From: Ricinus communis
Taxonomy: Eukaryota; Streptophyta; Magnoliopsida; Malpighiales; Euphorbiaceae
Length of the DNA: 64,000 nt
Direction of reading: 5' to 3'
NCBI RefSeq assembly: GCF_019578655.1
Contig: NC_063259.1
Coordinates: 17,326,489 to 17,390,488 of the forward strand
Positions 46,078 to 58,188 of this stretch are shown here, in pieces. Under the pieces are notes generated by a model, which searched no databases, was not told the origin of the DNA, and worked only from the letters and a program-made list of their open reading frames with translations. Position numbers and translations under genes: made by a program. Within the stretch, counting starts at the first letter, position 1. The number at the start of each line of letters is the position of its first letter.

Positions 46078-47477
46078 TGATGTGCATAAAATACACACAT
46101 CTAAATGGGGTTTTTAAGATTGATTTTATGAATATTTGGATGTGAATTGGTCCCAACACTCACCCTATGCGTCTGTTTGTGTGCATTAGGTCCAAAAGAA
46201 GTCAAAGGATGATAAAGGGAAGAATTTGAGCATAATTGGACGCCGAAACTGCCGAAACAAGCTAAGTACGAGCATGAGGAAGCTGAACATTGCCGTGTTG
46301 GTTTCAACACTGGCCGTGTTCCTAACACGGCCACCAACACGGCCGTGTCAAACATCAAAGAAGAAGTAGATCTTATGGAGCACAACCATAGAGAGTAACA
46401 TGGCCAGGAACACCAAACCATGTTCCCAACACGGCCGGGGACACGGCCGTGTTGGCGGCGACAGGGGGACTTAGTTAAAAGAAAGAAGAGAGGAAGAAAG
46501 AAAATAAGAGAGCGGGGGAGAATGTCCCAAATCCTAATATTTCTCTCTCTAAGGGTTTTCTGAGCTGGAACCAAGGGAAAAGGAGACTTGGATCAAGGTT
46601 TCAATCGGATTCCTTTCAAAGATTGAAGATTGGGCGAGGTTTGTTGATTGGTTTTCAAATCGAGCAAGAGGAACAAGAATTGATTCAATTCAAGCAAGAG
46701 GAATTAGGGCTGTTTACTCTCATCCAAGGGTGTAATCAGGGTTTCTCTACCTTTACTCATTGTTGTAATTGAATTCTTGTGTATTTTGATAATGAACATG
46801 ATTAGCTAGATTGATTAAATCCATTGGGATTTCTTTACTATGTTGGCTTAGTATTATATTGTTGGATTGTTTGGATTAGTTTTATATTCTTCTTGCTCTC
46901 AGTATTAATAAGATAATGCATTGTTCATGAGACGTTGTGAATTATGTGTTTAGATTGCTTTGTGTGATTGAGAAGTCCATTTGGCAATTGGAATTTTGAA
47001 TAGCAAGAACTGGTTAATAATCGCTTAGAGATAAGGATAATTAACTAGCTGGATTAAGAATTAATAAAGCTTAATAGAGGCAGATTAAAGCTTAATGCTA
47101 ATTTAAGAATCAATCGTTAGAAAGAGATTCCAACTTTAGGTTATTAGATTTAGGAATTCGGTTATCTCGAGAGAGAAACTGAATTCGGTTAAGAATTCAT
47201 CCACGGGCAGCATAATTAGACTCAACAATCCTTTATCTTTTATTTGATTGCCAACTAGTTTAGGTTCCTTGTGGGTTTGCTCTCTTGCCTTAGTTATTTT
47301 AGTTATCAATTACTCTTGCATCTCCCCTAGAACTTAGATTGTAGCTATTAGTTAGTTTAGAAAGTATTCATCACTCATTTTAGGTTAATATAACGAAGAA
47401 CAAAGGAGTAACTCTAGGCTTTCACTTTCCCGAGGAATACGACCTTGATACTCGCCATTAGTGCTAGACTGCATCGA
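46078..47477 (+). mobile_element. Solo LTR C inside gag of D, 3' end deleted
   Basis: Begins TGATGTGCATAAAATACACA and carries dense palindromes (ACACGGCCGTGT at 46441-46452) followed by the usual U5 landmarks (GAATACGACCTTGATACTCG). It ends at CTGCATCGA instead of running to a ...ATCA terminus, and the gag beyond resumes about 45 codons away from where it stopped. A deletion therefore removed the LTR end and some gag; no target duplication remains. It is the family of 1-781. Confidence 0.8.
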
Positions 47478-48050
47478 ACTGCATAAAAGAAGATATATCA
47501 TTTCTCAATCTAGCAGTTTTAGTAGGAGGAAAGTACTTATATAAAAACTTCTCAGCCAACGATCTCCATGTCGTAATAGTGTTGGCTGGGAGTGACTGCA
47601 ACCATCTTTTCGCTCGGTCCCTCAAAGAAAAAGGAAACAGCCTCAACCGAATGGCATCATCACTTGTTCCATTACTTTGAAGGTGTCGCAGATCTCCAAG
47701 AAGTTGGCGATGTGAGCGTTTGGGTCCTCGCTCGGTAGTCCCCCAAATTATACACTATTTTGGACCATTTGTATCACGTTCAGCTTTATTTTGAAGTTAT
47801 TGTCCGCCACTGGTGGTCGCAATATACTCGTCTGTGTCCCCTCAAGAGAAGGTCTAGCAAACGCATATATTGTCTTGGTTTCATCCGCAGCCTGGTTGTT
47901 GTCTCCCATCCCCGCTAGTCTATTTACAGGGGCTTCAATCTCTATCCGCGCCTCCTCTTCTTCTTGCATACGCTTCCTCAAAAGACGGAGGGATCGCTCT
48001 GGTTCAGCAAGAGAGTCTACAGGAGTAGGATTAGAGCTCATGGTCATAAA
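47478..48050 (-). pseudogene. gag of element D, N-terminal part
   Basis: The minus-strand start MTMSSNPTPVDSLAEPERSL at 48047 follows the leader block TTTCAGGTAGTTTATGACC. Then PSLEGTQTSILRPPVADNNF and KLNVIQMVQNSV before a stop at 47748, a frameshift, and RLFPFSLRDRAKRWLQSLPA to DISSFMQF. N at 53677 starts with nearly the same residues. Confidence 0.85.
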
Positions 48051-48187
48051 CTACCTGAAATAAAAAGGCAGCAACTAAAGAACAAGGAATGAATAAAATA
48101 ATAAAGAATAAAAATAAATGAAAAGACAAAAAATAAAAATGGCTAGATTAACATAAACACAAATTCACTTTAGTTCACACAAAAATT

Positions 48188-48205
48188 TCGACGGCAACGA
48201 CGCCA
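48188..48205 (-). other. Primer-binding site of D, mutated
   Basis: The minus strand reads TGGCGTCGTTGCCGTCGA, three differences from the tRNA-Asp complement. Confidence 0.85.
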
Positions 48206-48211
48206 AAAACT

Positions 48212-49692
48212 TGATAAGCTATTTATATAGCTACAATCTAAGGCAGTGAACCTAACGATGCAGACTATCCCTAATAGCGAGTATCAAGGTCGTATTCTCG
48301 GGAAAGGGTGATCCTAGAACTATTGTAGCATCTTTTTGTTATCTAACCTTAACAAATCGATGAAGTTGCTATTCTATTACTAAATGCAAGCAAAGTGATT
48401 AATTAAATATCAAACAATCTGAAAGGATTTCGCGAAACATTCAAAGGAAAAAAGCAAACCCAATGGGACCTAAGCTAGTTGGAGTTTAGTGAAGGTAGAG
48501 ATTATATTAATTACTAATTGCGATTGCCCATGAGCGGATTCTAAATTGAATTCGATTTCCCTCTCGAGGATATTGAATTCCTAAACCTAAGAACCTAAAT
48601 GATGGAATCTCTTCCTAACGATTGATTTTAGGTTAGCCTTAAGATTAAATCCACCACTATTAAGAGTTGTTAATTCTTAATCCGGCTAGTCAATTACCCT
48701 TATCTCTAAGTGATCATTAACTAGTTCTTGCTATTCAAATTTACAATTACTAAACGAACTTCTCAATTACATAAAGCAATCTAAACACCACAACTCACAA
48801 CGTCTCATGAATAATGTGATTTCTCATTAATAATGAAAGCAAGAAGAAACAAGTGTTGATAATCAAGGTCTCATAAACATTAACTGCAATCTAACAACAT
48901 AGGAACCCTAATGGGTTCAACAATTCTAGCTACTCATGCTAATAAGCAATACAAATTAAGGAATAAATACAAAAGAGCAAATTAAAAGCATGTACACCCT
49001 TCTTCTTCAAGTCGGATGAAAAGCCCTAAATTCCCAAATCTGAATGATGAACCCTAAATTGCCTCTTGAATGCCTCCAAATCCACTGTTGATCTTCAATG
49101 TGATGTTTAAACCAATTTAATCATTCCTTGAATTGGCAAAATAGTCTCCTAAATTCGAATATTGAAGTCTGGAAAAGGATGGCTCTTGCATGTATGTGTG
49201 AATCAAGTCAGAAAATTGAATCCTAGCAAAATAATTTGCATTTGCCTATATAAATGTCTCAGCATGGCCGTTGTCAAGCCCGTGCTGATCAGCACGGGCG
49301 GAGTCCATGCCGTGCTGGACCTCCGAGTCCCGCAAATTATGGCTTCTTCCTGGTCGTGCCCTCGCCGGTGCTGAGCCACCACGGGTCGTGATGGAGGCCA
49401 TGGTGGACTCGGAAACCATGCCAAAATGGCACTCTTTAGGGTCAAGTGTTGATGGTTCAGCATGGCCAGAGTCTAGGCCGTGCTCAACCTTGAAATGGTA
49501 GCCCTTGCTCAATTTTGGTGGATTTTGGTCCATATTTGCATGTATTTCCCTCGACTACTAATAATGTCCATTGATAATCACCTGAAACATGAAAGGAACC
49601 AAAACACATGTGATTCTGGCATAAAACAAGATAACTATGAACACAAATGGAAGTAATTGGGTATATAGACATGTATAAAATGATGCACATTA
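48212..49692 (-). repeat. 5' LTR of element D
   Basis: On the minus strand it runs TAATGTGCATCATTTT to AAATAGCTTATCA, 1481 bp; the first dinucleotide is TA rather than TG. A perfect 22-bp palindrome (arms GCCCGTGCTGA) is at 49278-49299, upstream of the minus-strand TATA box TATATAGG near 49243-49250. Confidence 0.85.
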
Positions 49693-50389
49693 GTGGCAAC
49701 TTTCTCATCTGACACTTTAGACCTATACACAAGTGTGGTTCTACCTGGCTTACATCACTGCTCCTTATACTACATGGTTGAACCGTCAATGTGGCAGTTG
49801 TAGGCATGGTTTTGGTTATGCACCTAAGTGTCTCTAGCGATTATGGCATTACAAGACTTTTCAACCTAACTATGAACATGCTAACTAATTATAGAGACTA
49901 ACGCGAAGATGAGAGTCGCCACTTGTGTAATTCTCCGGGACACGTTTACTAATTGAGTGATGTACTAGATTCCATAAGGAAACTTCGCTACATCTAGAGA
50001 TGGATTCGAAAGCCAACTTCCTTATTTGTGTATCTCAGTTTTTAATTTTATTACTTAATAGGCTATTCCTTATAAATGCAACAATTTATATTTTCTAAGC
50101 ATTCATTACATCAAGTTAGGTCCTCTTAAGTCTAGCAAATTTTATTAATCCCAACCTATGTTTGATTTATTAGCCTATTTGACTCTTTGATTATGTACAA
50201 AGACCTATTTAGTCTAACCCAATTGCAAGATTATTCATTTAATTTCCAACCTTTAAGCCTAAGTGGACTACCTTTTATGCTAAGGCCTAGTTAGATGATC
50301 CTTAATCTAGTGTGGCCCAATTAATTAGTTAAACATGGTAAAACCCAAGAAGTCTATATGGATTTTAGCTTAAGACCATTTTCTAACAA
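49693..50389. other. Spacer between elements D and R
   Basis: No domain or LTR end recognised. It contains GAGTCGCCACTTG at 49909, similar to the motif at 3327. Confidence 0.5.
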
Positions 50390-51804
50390 GTGCTAGAAGC
50401 ACTTATTTTTGAATCTTGTTTTACCTCGATTTCACCTTAAATTGAGTTTAATTTGTTTGCTAGAGTTTGCTTTCAGTCTTTTTTAAGTACTTGGCAAGCT
50501 TGCATGATAAGAGGAAGATTTAGCTTCAAAATATAAGAAAAATCAACAAAGGAGCACTTGATCATCAAGGAAAAAAGTATCACACGGGCACGGCATAGGA
50601 AGAACCTTCCTGTGTGACCTTCCTATGTGAAGTGCAAAAATTGGCAAAATGAAGGAGTGCAAGAAATAGGAGGCACACATCCGTATGGCCTTCCTATGTG
50701 AGATAGAAAAAATTGCAAATTGTCCAAGACATGACAAGGGAAGAGGACATGCATTTCTTCCCTTCCCGTGTGGATAGAGAATATTCTCAAGAATAAATTT
50801 TAGCCAAGGACGCCACATGGTCGTGTGGTGTCCGTATGAGCCATGTGTGGTTCTTAAAAATACACTATTTAAAGGAACTTTTAGGTTTTCTTTAGGGGAG
50901 TTAGGTCATATTTCCATTCCTAGAGAGAGAAACACTTAGAAACTTCATATTTCTTTCATTTCTAAGGTTTTGATTGGCATTTCTAAATGAAGATCATCAT
51001 TTCCTTCATTGCTTTTGAAGATTAAGGATTCAAGATTAAATATTTTCATTTTTACTCTTCCATGACTAGTTTTAGATCTTCTCTCCTTAATCTTTATTTA
51101 TTTATTGTAATGTCTAAGAACTAATTTTCTTGCTATTTGGATTTTGATGAACCCTAGTTTGTTTTATATGGATTGGTTCAAGGTTAATGCAATTAATCTT
51201 TTCTATGAGTTGTGTTGTTCCTTTGATTACTTAATTATCTATTTTAATTGATAAGTCGACGTACTAATTGGGGTTTGTTCTCATAAACTGATTAGAGATA
51301 ACTTTTATGAGTTAATCACATCTTAGGGATTGAGGATTGATTGGGATACTAGAGATAGATCTACAAGATCCTTTGGTTCCATAGTTCCTTAATCTTAATG
51401 CATGACCAAAGTGAGTGGGTTTAAGAAGAGATTCCTCTCCCTCCTCTTAGGAATTAGGAGTTTAATCACTTGAGAAAGGCTTAAACCTAATTTTGTAGAG
51501 TGCCAACTCAACTCATGATTTGAATTAATTGATAATTATTTCATGAGATAATTAACTCATCAGGGGGATTCACTACCTAAATAGGCTTTATCCTTGATAA
51601 ATTTACCAATAGTTTTAATCTTTATTTTCAAGATTGTTTTACTTTTAAATATAATTACACCCAAACAACATTTTGATTGCTAAATATTAGAGTATGATTG
51701 AAGGTAGTAGTTACAATTAGGTCCCTAATAGAACAATACTCTTACTCATCATTATATTACTTGTACGATCATTGCACTTTGCCGTATGCAGATAGCGCGC
51801 ATCA
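50390..51804 (+). mobile_element. 5' LTR of element R (start uncertain)
   Basis: The 3' end GATAGCGCGCATCA at 51804 is certain because the PBS follows. The start is estimated near 50390 from the usual 200-bp distance to the GC-rich palindromic cluster (50575-50850, words CACACGGGCACGG, CCTATGTG, CATGGTCGTGTGG) and the TATA-like TATTTAAAGG at about 50864. No second copy exists in the window to fix it. The U5 part is not the same as in A, D or N. Confidence 0.6.
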
Positions 51805-51810
51805 AGTTTT

Positions 51811-51828
51811 TGGCGTTGTTGCCAAGGG
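51811..51828 (+). other. Primer-binding site of R, heavily mutated
   Basis: TGGCGTTGTTGCCAAGGG: against the tRNA-Asp complement two C-to-T and two G-to-A changes, plus the last base. Confidence 0.8.
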
Positions 51829-51931
51829 CTCTTTTCTATTTTGATATTATTATTAATTGAAAACCTAGTGATTTAGCATTTTTATTTTTCAGTTGATTTA
51901 TCTTTGTTGTGTTTGTGTTTTCTCTAGGTAC

Positions 51932-52320
51932 ATGAATCTGTGTATGATCCGAGCTAGTTCTACTGAACTATTTGCTTATGAACTAGAGTTAGAAAGAAGT
52001 TTGAGGAAGCAGCAAAGAGAAGAACGAGAACGACCTTTAGCCGAAATGGTGGCAGAGTTACAGAATCAGATTTAAGAGGAACCAAACCAAAAAGAGGAAC
52101 AATTAAGAATGGTAGATCCACCTAGGGAGAGAACCATGTAAGAGTATGCACGTCTAACTCTTAATGGGGCTACATTGAGTATTGTTAAGCCGAATGTTGC
52201 GGCAAACAACTTCGAGATCTAGCCCAACATTATTCAAATGGTGCAAGACAATTACATGTTTGACAGTTTGCCCAATGAGGATCCAAACACCCATTTGGAT
52301 GATTTTCTAGAGATTTTCGA
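51932..52320 (+). pseudogene. gag stub of element R
   Basis: ATG at 51932, then ELELERSLRKQQREERERPL, a stop, LTLNGATLSIVKPNVAANNF, PNIIQMVQDNYMFDSLPNED and THLDDFLEIF. This is the gag start of the same lineage with three stops. At 52321 it is joined to the unrelated PMD fragment, so the rest of R is missing. Confidence 0.8.
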
Positions 52321-53380
52321 AACATGGATTTAAACACCAAAGTATAAAATTTTATATCTCAAAAAGTTCAAAGTTTTACAGAAAAATAAAAAAAAATATA
52401 AATACAAAAATGGGAGTGAAATCAAAAGTTGGGTTTCTCCTGAATCTCCCATCCTATCATCGGAATCAGTATCCATCCCTTGGGTCCGCAAGGTAGACAG
52501 CTGAAGCATCAAGATGTCAATCCTATGTTGCTGGCATCAATTTGACGCTATCGGTCATCCATCTACCCTTGCAAGCTCTCATGGTCCCTCTGATGAAAAC
52601 CTGAAAGGAGATTAGTTAGTACATTTTATACATGCATACATCTTGCATTGCATAAATCATTTTTCTACCCGCCATTCCTCGCCAAGGACAAAGAATTACC
52701 TCCTCGCAACGTCGATCAATCGGTGTACATGCTCGAACTGGTCACTCTAGACCTCTGTTATTACTTGTATGTATTACTAACATTTTAGAAAAAAAGATAT
52801 GGAACATAAATAATGGGAATGTAACTCACATATGTACAAGTACTCGGAGTAAACTCTGGCAAAGGGCAGTGTTACATGGTGAGCAGGTGCTCTATCACAC
52901 CGTGGGGGCTCCAGTACGAGAGTTTGGAAGGAATGGGATGCTCCTTGGAATCACATCTGATGTGGCCATAGGAGATGCCTTAGACACAGCACCAATAGAG
53001 GAACCAGAGATATGGGAAGGCCTAAAGCAACTGGCAGATTGCCCCTCTATCAGCTAATAAGCGGTAGGGGCACGTCGAATAAACTACAGCCAAAGTAGTG
53101 GAGTAAATGAGTAGAATAAAGGAAAATAAAGATTCAATAGTGTAAGTCAAAAAAAATACATGAGCTATAGTGTCGTCATCAAAAGGCATGGGCCCTAGCA
53201 ATTGAGGGGTGAAAGAAGCATATTCCATTCTTCGAGAATGAATGGCGAGATTCTTAGGCTCATCATACCCCACCAAGCTCGTAGCTAGCTCCACCCCGAC
53301 GAGATCAGCTATCCAAAACATGGAGAGAGGTGGAGATAAAGGGACTCGATGTCTCTTAGGCCCTCACGCCCATCTTAGAT
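52321..53380 (-). pseudogene. Plant mobile domain gene fragment, copy 2
   Basis: The minus strand parallels 61080-62060 over its length. Shared parts are the exon with SMFWIADLVGVELA, SLVGYDEPKNLAIHSRRMEY and ASFTPQLLGPMP (53321-53160); a middle block around 52870-53030; and the last exon ending in a TGA at 52422-52424, whose text GACGCTATCGGTCATCC on the plus strand matches 61277 onward. Only the C-terminal part is present; the core PMD exon is absent. The ends join R gag on the left and an LTR of N on the right. Confidence 0.55.
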
Positions 53381-53514
53381 AACATAAGACGTTGCAGTAG
53401 TTCTAGGATCACCCTTTCCTGAGAATACGACCTTGATACTCACCATTTATGCTAGTCTGCATCGATAGGTTCACTACCTTAGATTTTAGCTGTATAAATA
53501 GCCTATCAAGTTTT

Positions 53515-53532
53515 TGGCGCCATTGCCGGGGA
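53515..53532 (+). other. Primer-binding site of N
   Basis: TGGCGCCATTGCCGGGGA, one G-to-A difference from the tRNA-Asp complement, six bases after the LTR end. Confidence 0.9.
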
Positions 53533-53676
53533 ACTTTTGTGTGAACTAGAGTGAATTTGTGTTTGTGTTAATCTAACCATATTTTATTTTTTTGTCTTTT
53601 TATTTTTTTATATATTCTTTATTATTGTAGTTATTCTTGTGTTCTTTGATTGATGCCTTTCCATTTCAGGTAGTTT

Positions 53677-54951
53677 ATGACCATGAGCTCTAATCCTACT
53701 CCTGTAGACCCTCTTGCTGAACCGGAGCGATCCCTCCATTTGTTGAGGAAGCGTATGCAAGAATAAGAGGAGGCACGGATAGAGTTTGAAGCACCTGTGA
53801 ATAGACTAGCAGGGATGAGAGACAACAATCGGGCTGCGAATGAAGCCAGGACAATGTACGAGTTTGAGAGACCTTCTCTTGAGGGGACACAGACGAGTAT
53901 ATTGCGACCACCTGTGGCAGCCAACAATTTTGAAATAAAGCCAAACGTGATGCAGATGGTGCAAAATAATGTGTAATTTGGGGGACTACCGAGCGAGGAC
54001 CCAAACGCTCACATCGCCAACTTCTTGGAAAATCTGCGACACCTTTAAGATAAATGGAACAACTGATGATGCCATTCAGTTGAGGATGTTTCGTTTCTCT
54101 CTGAGGGACTGAGAGAAAAAATGGTTGCAGTCGCTCCCAGCCAACACTATTACGACATGGAGATCATTGGCTGAGAAATTTATTTATAAGTACTTTCCTC
54201 CAGCTAATACTGCTAATTGAGGAATGACATTTCTTCTTTGGTGCAGATGGAAGACGAGAGCATGTATGATGCTTGGGAGAGGTACAAGGACTTGTTGAGA
54301 TGCTGTCCATACCACGGTTTACCAGTCTAAATGCAGGTTCAGATATTTTATAGTGGTTTGAACCTTGCTACTAGACAGATGGTTGATGTAGCAACAGGAG
54401 GGGCGCTGAACAGCAAGATGCCTGAGAAGGCTCAGAACTTAATAGAGAAGATGGCCATGAACAATTATCAGTGGCAGTCTTCTAGGAGCCGAGCAGTGAG
54501 GCAAGGAGTGGTAAATCATTTGGATTCTACAGTAGCCTTGGCAGCTAAGGTGGAGCTATTGGCTAAGAGGATCAACCAGCTCCAGATGCTAGCCTATGCC
54601 GCTCAGAGCATCTGTGAATTTTGCGGTGGCCCGCATTTCAGTGCGAACTGTAATACAGGAGGTTTGTTTGCTAGTACTTATATTCCTTCTTCCTCTTTTG
54701 TTTTATCCACTGACCTTGAACAGGTAGATTATATGGGAAATGGCCTGAGGCAGCAAGGGAACCCGTACAGCAACACTTACAACCCAGGGTGGCATAATCA
54801 TCCGAACGTCGGTTGGAGAAACAACAACGCCCAAGGTCCACAGACTTTGATGGCGTATCGTGCAACCACGGCCCATGATAGTAAATTGGACATCACTGAC
54901 TTCCTCCACCACCCGAGAAGAAATCTAACTTGGAGGAGCTGATGATGAAGT
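53677..54951 (+). pseudogene. gag of element N
   Basis: Starts ATGACCATGAGC after TTTCAGGTAGTTTATGACC. Residues up to 54030 ([36 protein letters not shown]) contain two stops and a frameshift; 54331-54942 is one open frame with QIFYSGLNLATRQMVDVATG, MPEKAQNLIEKMAMNNYQWQ and a zinc knuckle CEFCGGPHFSANC. That knuckle is CX2CX3HX4C, one residue shorter than the classical form seen in B; the shorter form is also in D and M. Confidence 0.87.
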
Positions 54952-56136
54952 TTGTCACGTCTACTGAAACGAGATTCCAGTAGACCGACAGTGCTCTTAG
55001 AAATCAACAAGCGTCCATTCAGAACTTGGAAAGTCAGATTGGGCAGATTACTAAGATGTTGTCTGAGAGGCAACAAGGAGCACTCCCCAGCACCACTGAG
55101 TCTAACCCAAGGGAGCACGTGCCATCACTTTGCGTTCGGGTAAGTTAGTTTCAGCTCCTTCTAAGCCTGTTTTTTACGATTCCACTATTGATGTGCAGGT
55201 TGAGGTGAACAGTAAGGTTAAGGAACCTGAGAGGCAAAAGGTGAAACCAATCCTAGTCAGGGAGTATCAGCCCAAGATTCCTTATCTGCTAGGTAGGCAA
55301 GCGAGCCTTGAGAAGCGATTCGATAAGCTTTTGGATATTTTTAGACAACTGCATATTAACTTGCCTTTTATCGATGTATTGAAGCAGATCCCAAAGTATG
55401 CCAAGTTCTTGAAGGACATACTTAGCAGCAAAAGCAAGCTGGAGGAGGTAGCATATGTTAAGCTTAATGAAGAGGGCTCAGCAGTGTTTCAAAGCAAGTT
55501 ATCAGAGAAACATCACGACCCAGGGAGATTTACTATTCCTTGCACTTTGGGTAACTTGTGTGTTGATGATGCATTAGCTGATTTAGGTGCTAGCATAATG
55601 TCATGCCCACGAGTATGTTCAATAAGCTAGGTTTAGGGGGGGCAAAACCCACTAGGATGTGCATTCAATTAGCTGATCATTCTGTTAAGCTTTCTAGGGG
55701 GATTGTAGAGAATGTGCTAGTCAAGGTAGATAAATTCATATTTCCTTTGGACTTTGTGGTTATGGATATGGACAATGAGCATGGTGTGCCTTTGATTTTA
55801 GAGAGACCTTTCCTTGCCACGGCTAGAGCTAAAATAGACGTATTTGAGGGAAAGCTAGAGCTTAATATAGGGGATGACTATGTTACTTTTAGTTTACTCC
55901 CATTTGATAGTTCTCCCGCCGACCATGGTCATGCCATTTATGCTATTGATGGGATTGGTCTTGCATGTGATAAGCCACCACAGAATATACTAATTGATGA
56001 TGCTTTGCATGCTTCCTTGCCTGTTGATGTGTGTTATTTGTTTGAAGAAAACAACTTGTATCAATTTGAAACTTTATGCTATGATACACCCGAGAAAGGT
56101 AGTTGCAAGTTTGTTTATGACAGGTCATCTAGATAG
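54952..56136 (+). pseudogene. Linker and protease of element N, one frameshift
   Basis: Linker with NQQASIQNLESQIGQ-like coiled coil and ALPSTTESNPREHV, protease in two overlapping frames: 55130-55630 up to LADLGASI, and 55603-56136 from MPTSMFNKLGLG. A one-base loss just after the DLGAS motif separates them (A has AGCATAAATGTCATG where N has AGCATAATGTCATG). Then IQLADHSVKLSRGIVENVLV and ATARAKIDVFEGKLELNIGD. After the stop at 56136 the tail EWMNEHPNLIWRTPP-like is still readable, as in A. Confidence 0.87.
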
Positions 56137-57495
56137 GATTTGGAGTGGATGAATGAGCATCCCAACTTGATATGGAGAACGCCTCCTTGGCCATCTGCTG
56201 CACACATTGGACCGCCTCCTTGTGGTTATATGCCTCAGGCCCTAGCTTATAATGAGCCCACCTTCTCAATTTGCCCACGGGGCAGGAATGCTGCTGTAGA
56301 GTCCAGCTAAGCGACTCGACCAAAAAGAAGCGCTTTTTAGGAGGCACCCCAAAATTTTAATTTTATACTTTTCTTAAAATTTTTATTTTATCAGTCGTTT
56401 ACATGCTTGATGGTAGTTAGAACACTTAGTAATTTAAGTTAGTCGTATGAATCTAGGGTTTGAGTAACTTAAGTCGAATTTTAGGAAATCGGTGAAGACG
56501 AACTTCCCTATTTGATACATTTTACTTGAATTATAGCCTAAATATGTGCATATATGTGTTGAATGTAGGTAGGGAGTTTGGCGACTCAAGATGGCGAAGG
56601 AAAGCTCGGACTTCACCGTCCACCATGGTTTCCATGGGCATCACTGGTTTGGATCCCCATCAGCACGGCCAGAGTCATACCCGTGATGAATATGCACATG
56701 AAGAGTTTGGGAAATTAGCCATCCACCACGGCCACGAGGCCACCACAGTGCAACACGGGGCCGTGCAGTCCTGCACTTGGTGACTGTGATGGCCATGAAC
56801 GTAAGCACAAGGTAAAATCAGTCGTCCAAAACAGCTTTCGAAGGCACCATGGGTAGCAACTCCAGGCCGTGCTAACCAGCACTGCCATGCCCTCACCCGG
56901 GATGGATTGGCACAAGGATGTGGCTTCAGGGTTTAGCACAAGCCGAGTCTTGGCTGTGCTGACCAGCACGGCCTTGCCCTCGCCCGTGCTGACCCCCATG
57001 ACTATATAAGCATGCCTTTTGAAAAATTTTCCTACCTTTCCCTCTCTAAGCTCTAAGGTGTTGTTTCTTCTTTATCTTTGATTTTTCTTACTTGTCACGG
57101 CAATTTCAAGTAAGTCTCTTCGCCCTTTGCTTTTATTTGAGTAAATTTGATTTTTCTTTTATGCAGTTTTTATTATTTAGGACATTTTGATATGCTTTAG
57201 TAGTTTGTTTTGTTACATTACTTAAATTTGACTTAGATTAGATTTAGTTAAGACTAGTTACTATTTTTATGTGATTTTGAATAATGAAATGTTAAATGTG
57301 GGGTTTGGCAGCAACAAAGTTTATTTATGGCATTTTATTATGAAAAATTAATAGCATAAATTTTCTTTATTTGGTGCGCGATAAAGTGGGCTGGAATCTA
57401 ATTGTGAATTAGTTTTCTACAAGAGATTGAGGCTTTAGTCTTAGTTTTAAGTTTAAAGTTTTCTGTTAGTCAAATTATAGCCGCTATGCTATTTT
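56137..57495 (+). other. 3' untranslated region of element N
   Basis: Contains the shared block AAAAAGAAGCGCTTTTTAGG (56322-56341), a GC-rich part with CACGGCC/GGCCGTG words (56650-57000), a TATA-like CTATATAAGC at 57002, and a polypurine-like AAATGTGGGGT at 57294-57304. Homologous to the 3' region of D. Confidence 0.75.
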
Positions 57496-58188
57496 GGCCT
57501 GATTATTCGATTAGCATTAACGTTTAACCCACCTCTGTTAAGCTTTGTTAATTCTTAATCCCGCTACTCAATTACTCTTATCTCTAAGTGATCATTAACC
57601 AGTTCTTGCTATTCAAATTTCCAATTACTAAATGAATTTCTGAATTACATAAAGCAATCTAAATACCACAACTCACAACGTCTCATGAATAATGTGATTT
57701 CTCATTAATAATCGAACCCTAATTCAATAAATTGTATTTGCCTATATAAATCTCTTAGCACGGCCGTGGTCAAGCCTGTGCTGATCAGCACGGGCGGAGT
57801 CCAAACCGTGTTGGACCTCCGCGTCCCGTAACTCACGACTTCTTCCTGGTCGTGCCCTCGCCGGTGCTGAGCCACTATGGGCTGTGGTGGAGGCCGTAGT
57901 GGCTTCAGAAATCGTGCTAAAATGGCACTCTTGAAGGGCAACTATTTGATGGTTCAGCACCGCTAGAGTCCAGGCTGCGCTCAACCTTAGAATGCTAGTC
58001 CTTGCTCAATTTTGATGGATTCTGGTTCGTAATTGTGCGTGTTTCCCTCGATTACTGATAATGTCCCTCGATAATGACTTGAAACGTGAAAGGAACCAAA
58101 ACACAGATGATTCTGGCATAAAATAAGATAACTATGCACAAAAATGCAAATAATTGGGCATATAAATATGTATAAAATGATGCACATA
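57496..58188 (-). mobile_element. LTR scrap of D family, internally deleted
   Basis: The minus strand starts near TATGTGCATCATTTTATACA (58188) and follows the D LTR. A deletion near 57713 removes about 380 bp (AATAAT joined to CGAACCC). It is cut at 57496, losing the LTR 3' end. The palindrome around CTGATCAG at 57778-57785 is kept with one mismatch. It abuts the integrase of Q. Confidence 0.8.

Larger units (their letters stand above)
42746..49692 (-). mobile_element. Element D: decayed Athila-like element, no RT or integrase
   Basis: Minus strand: 5' LTR (48212-49692), PBS, gag (split by solo LTR C), linker, protease, a short start of pol, then directly the 3' region. The 3' LTR is missing, cut at the junction with M. 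D belongs with N by its LTR end and 3' region, but its protease is closer to that of M. Confidence 0.82.
53381..57495 (+). mobile_element. Element N: gag-protease Athila-like element, both LTRs lost
   Basis: Only the last ~128 bp of the 5' LTR remain (53381-53508, ending AATAGCCTATCA). PBS, leader, gag, linker, protease and 3' region follow in order, and no RT, RNase H or integrase lies between protease and 3' region. The 3' region stops at about 57495 against an LTR scrap in opposite orientation. It belongs to the family of D by LTR end and gag, and to A by protease and its tail. Confidence 0.85.
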
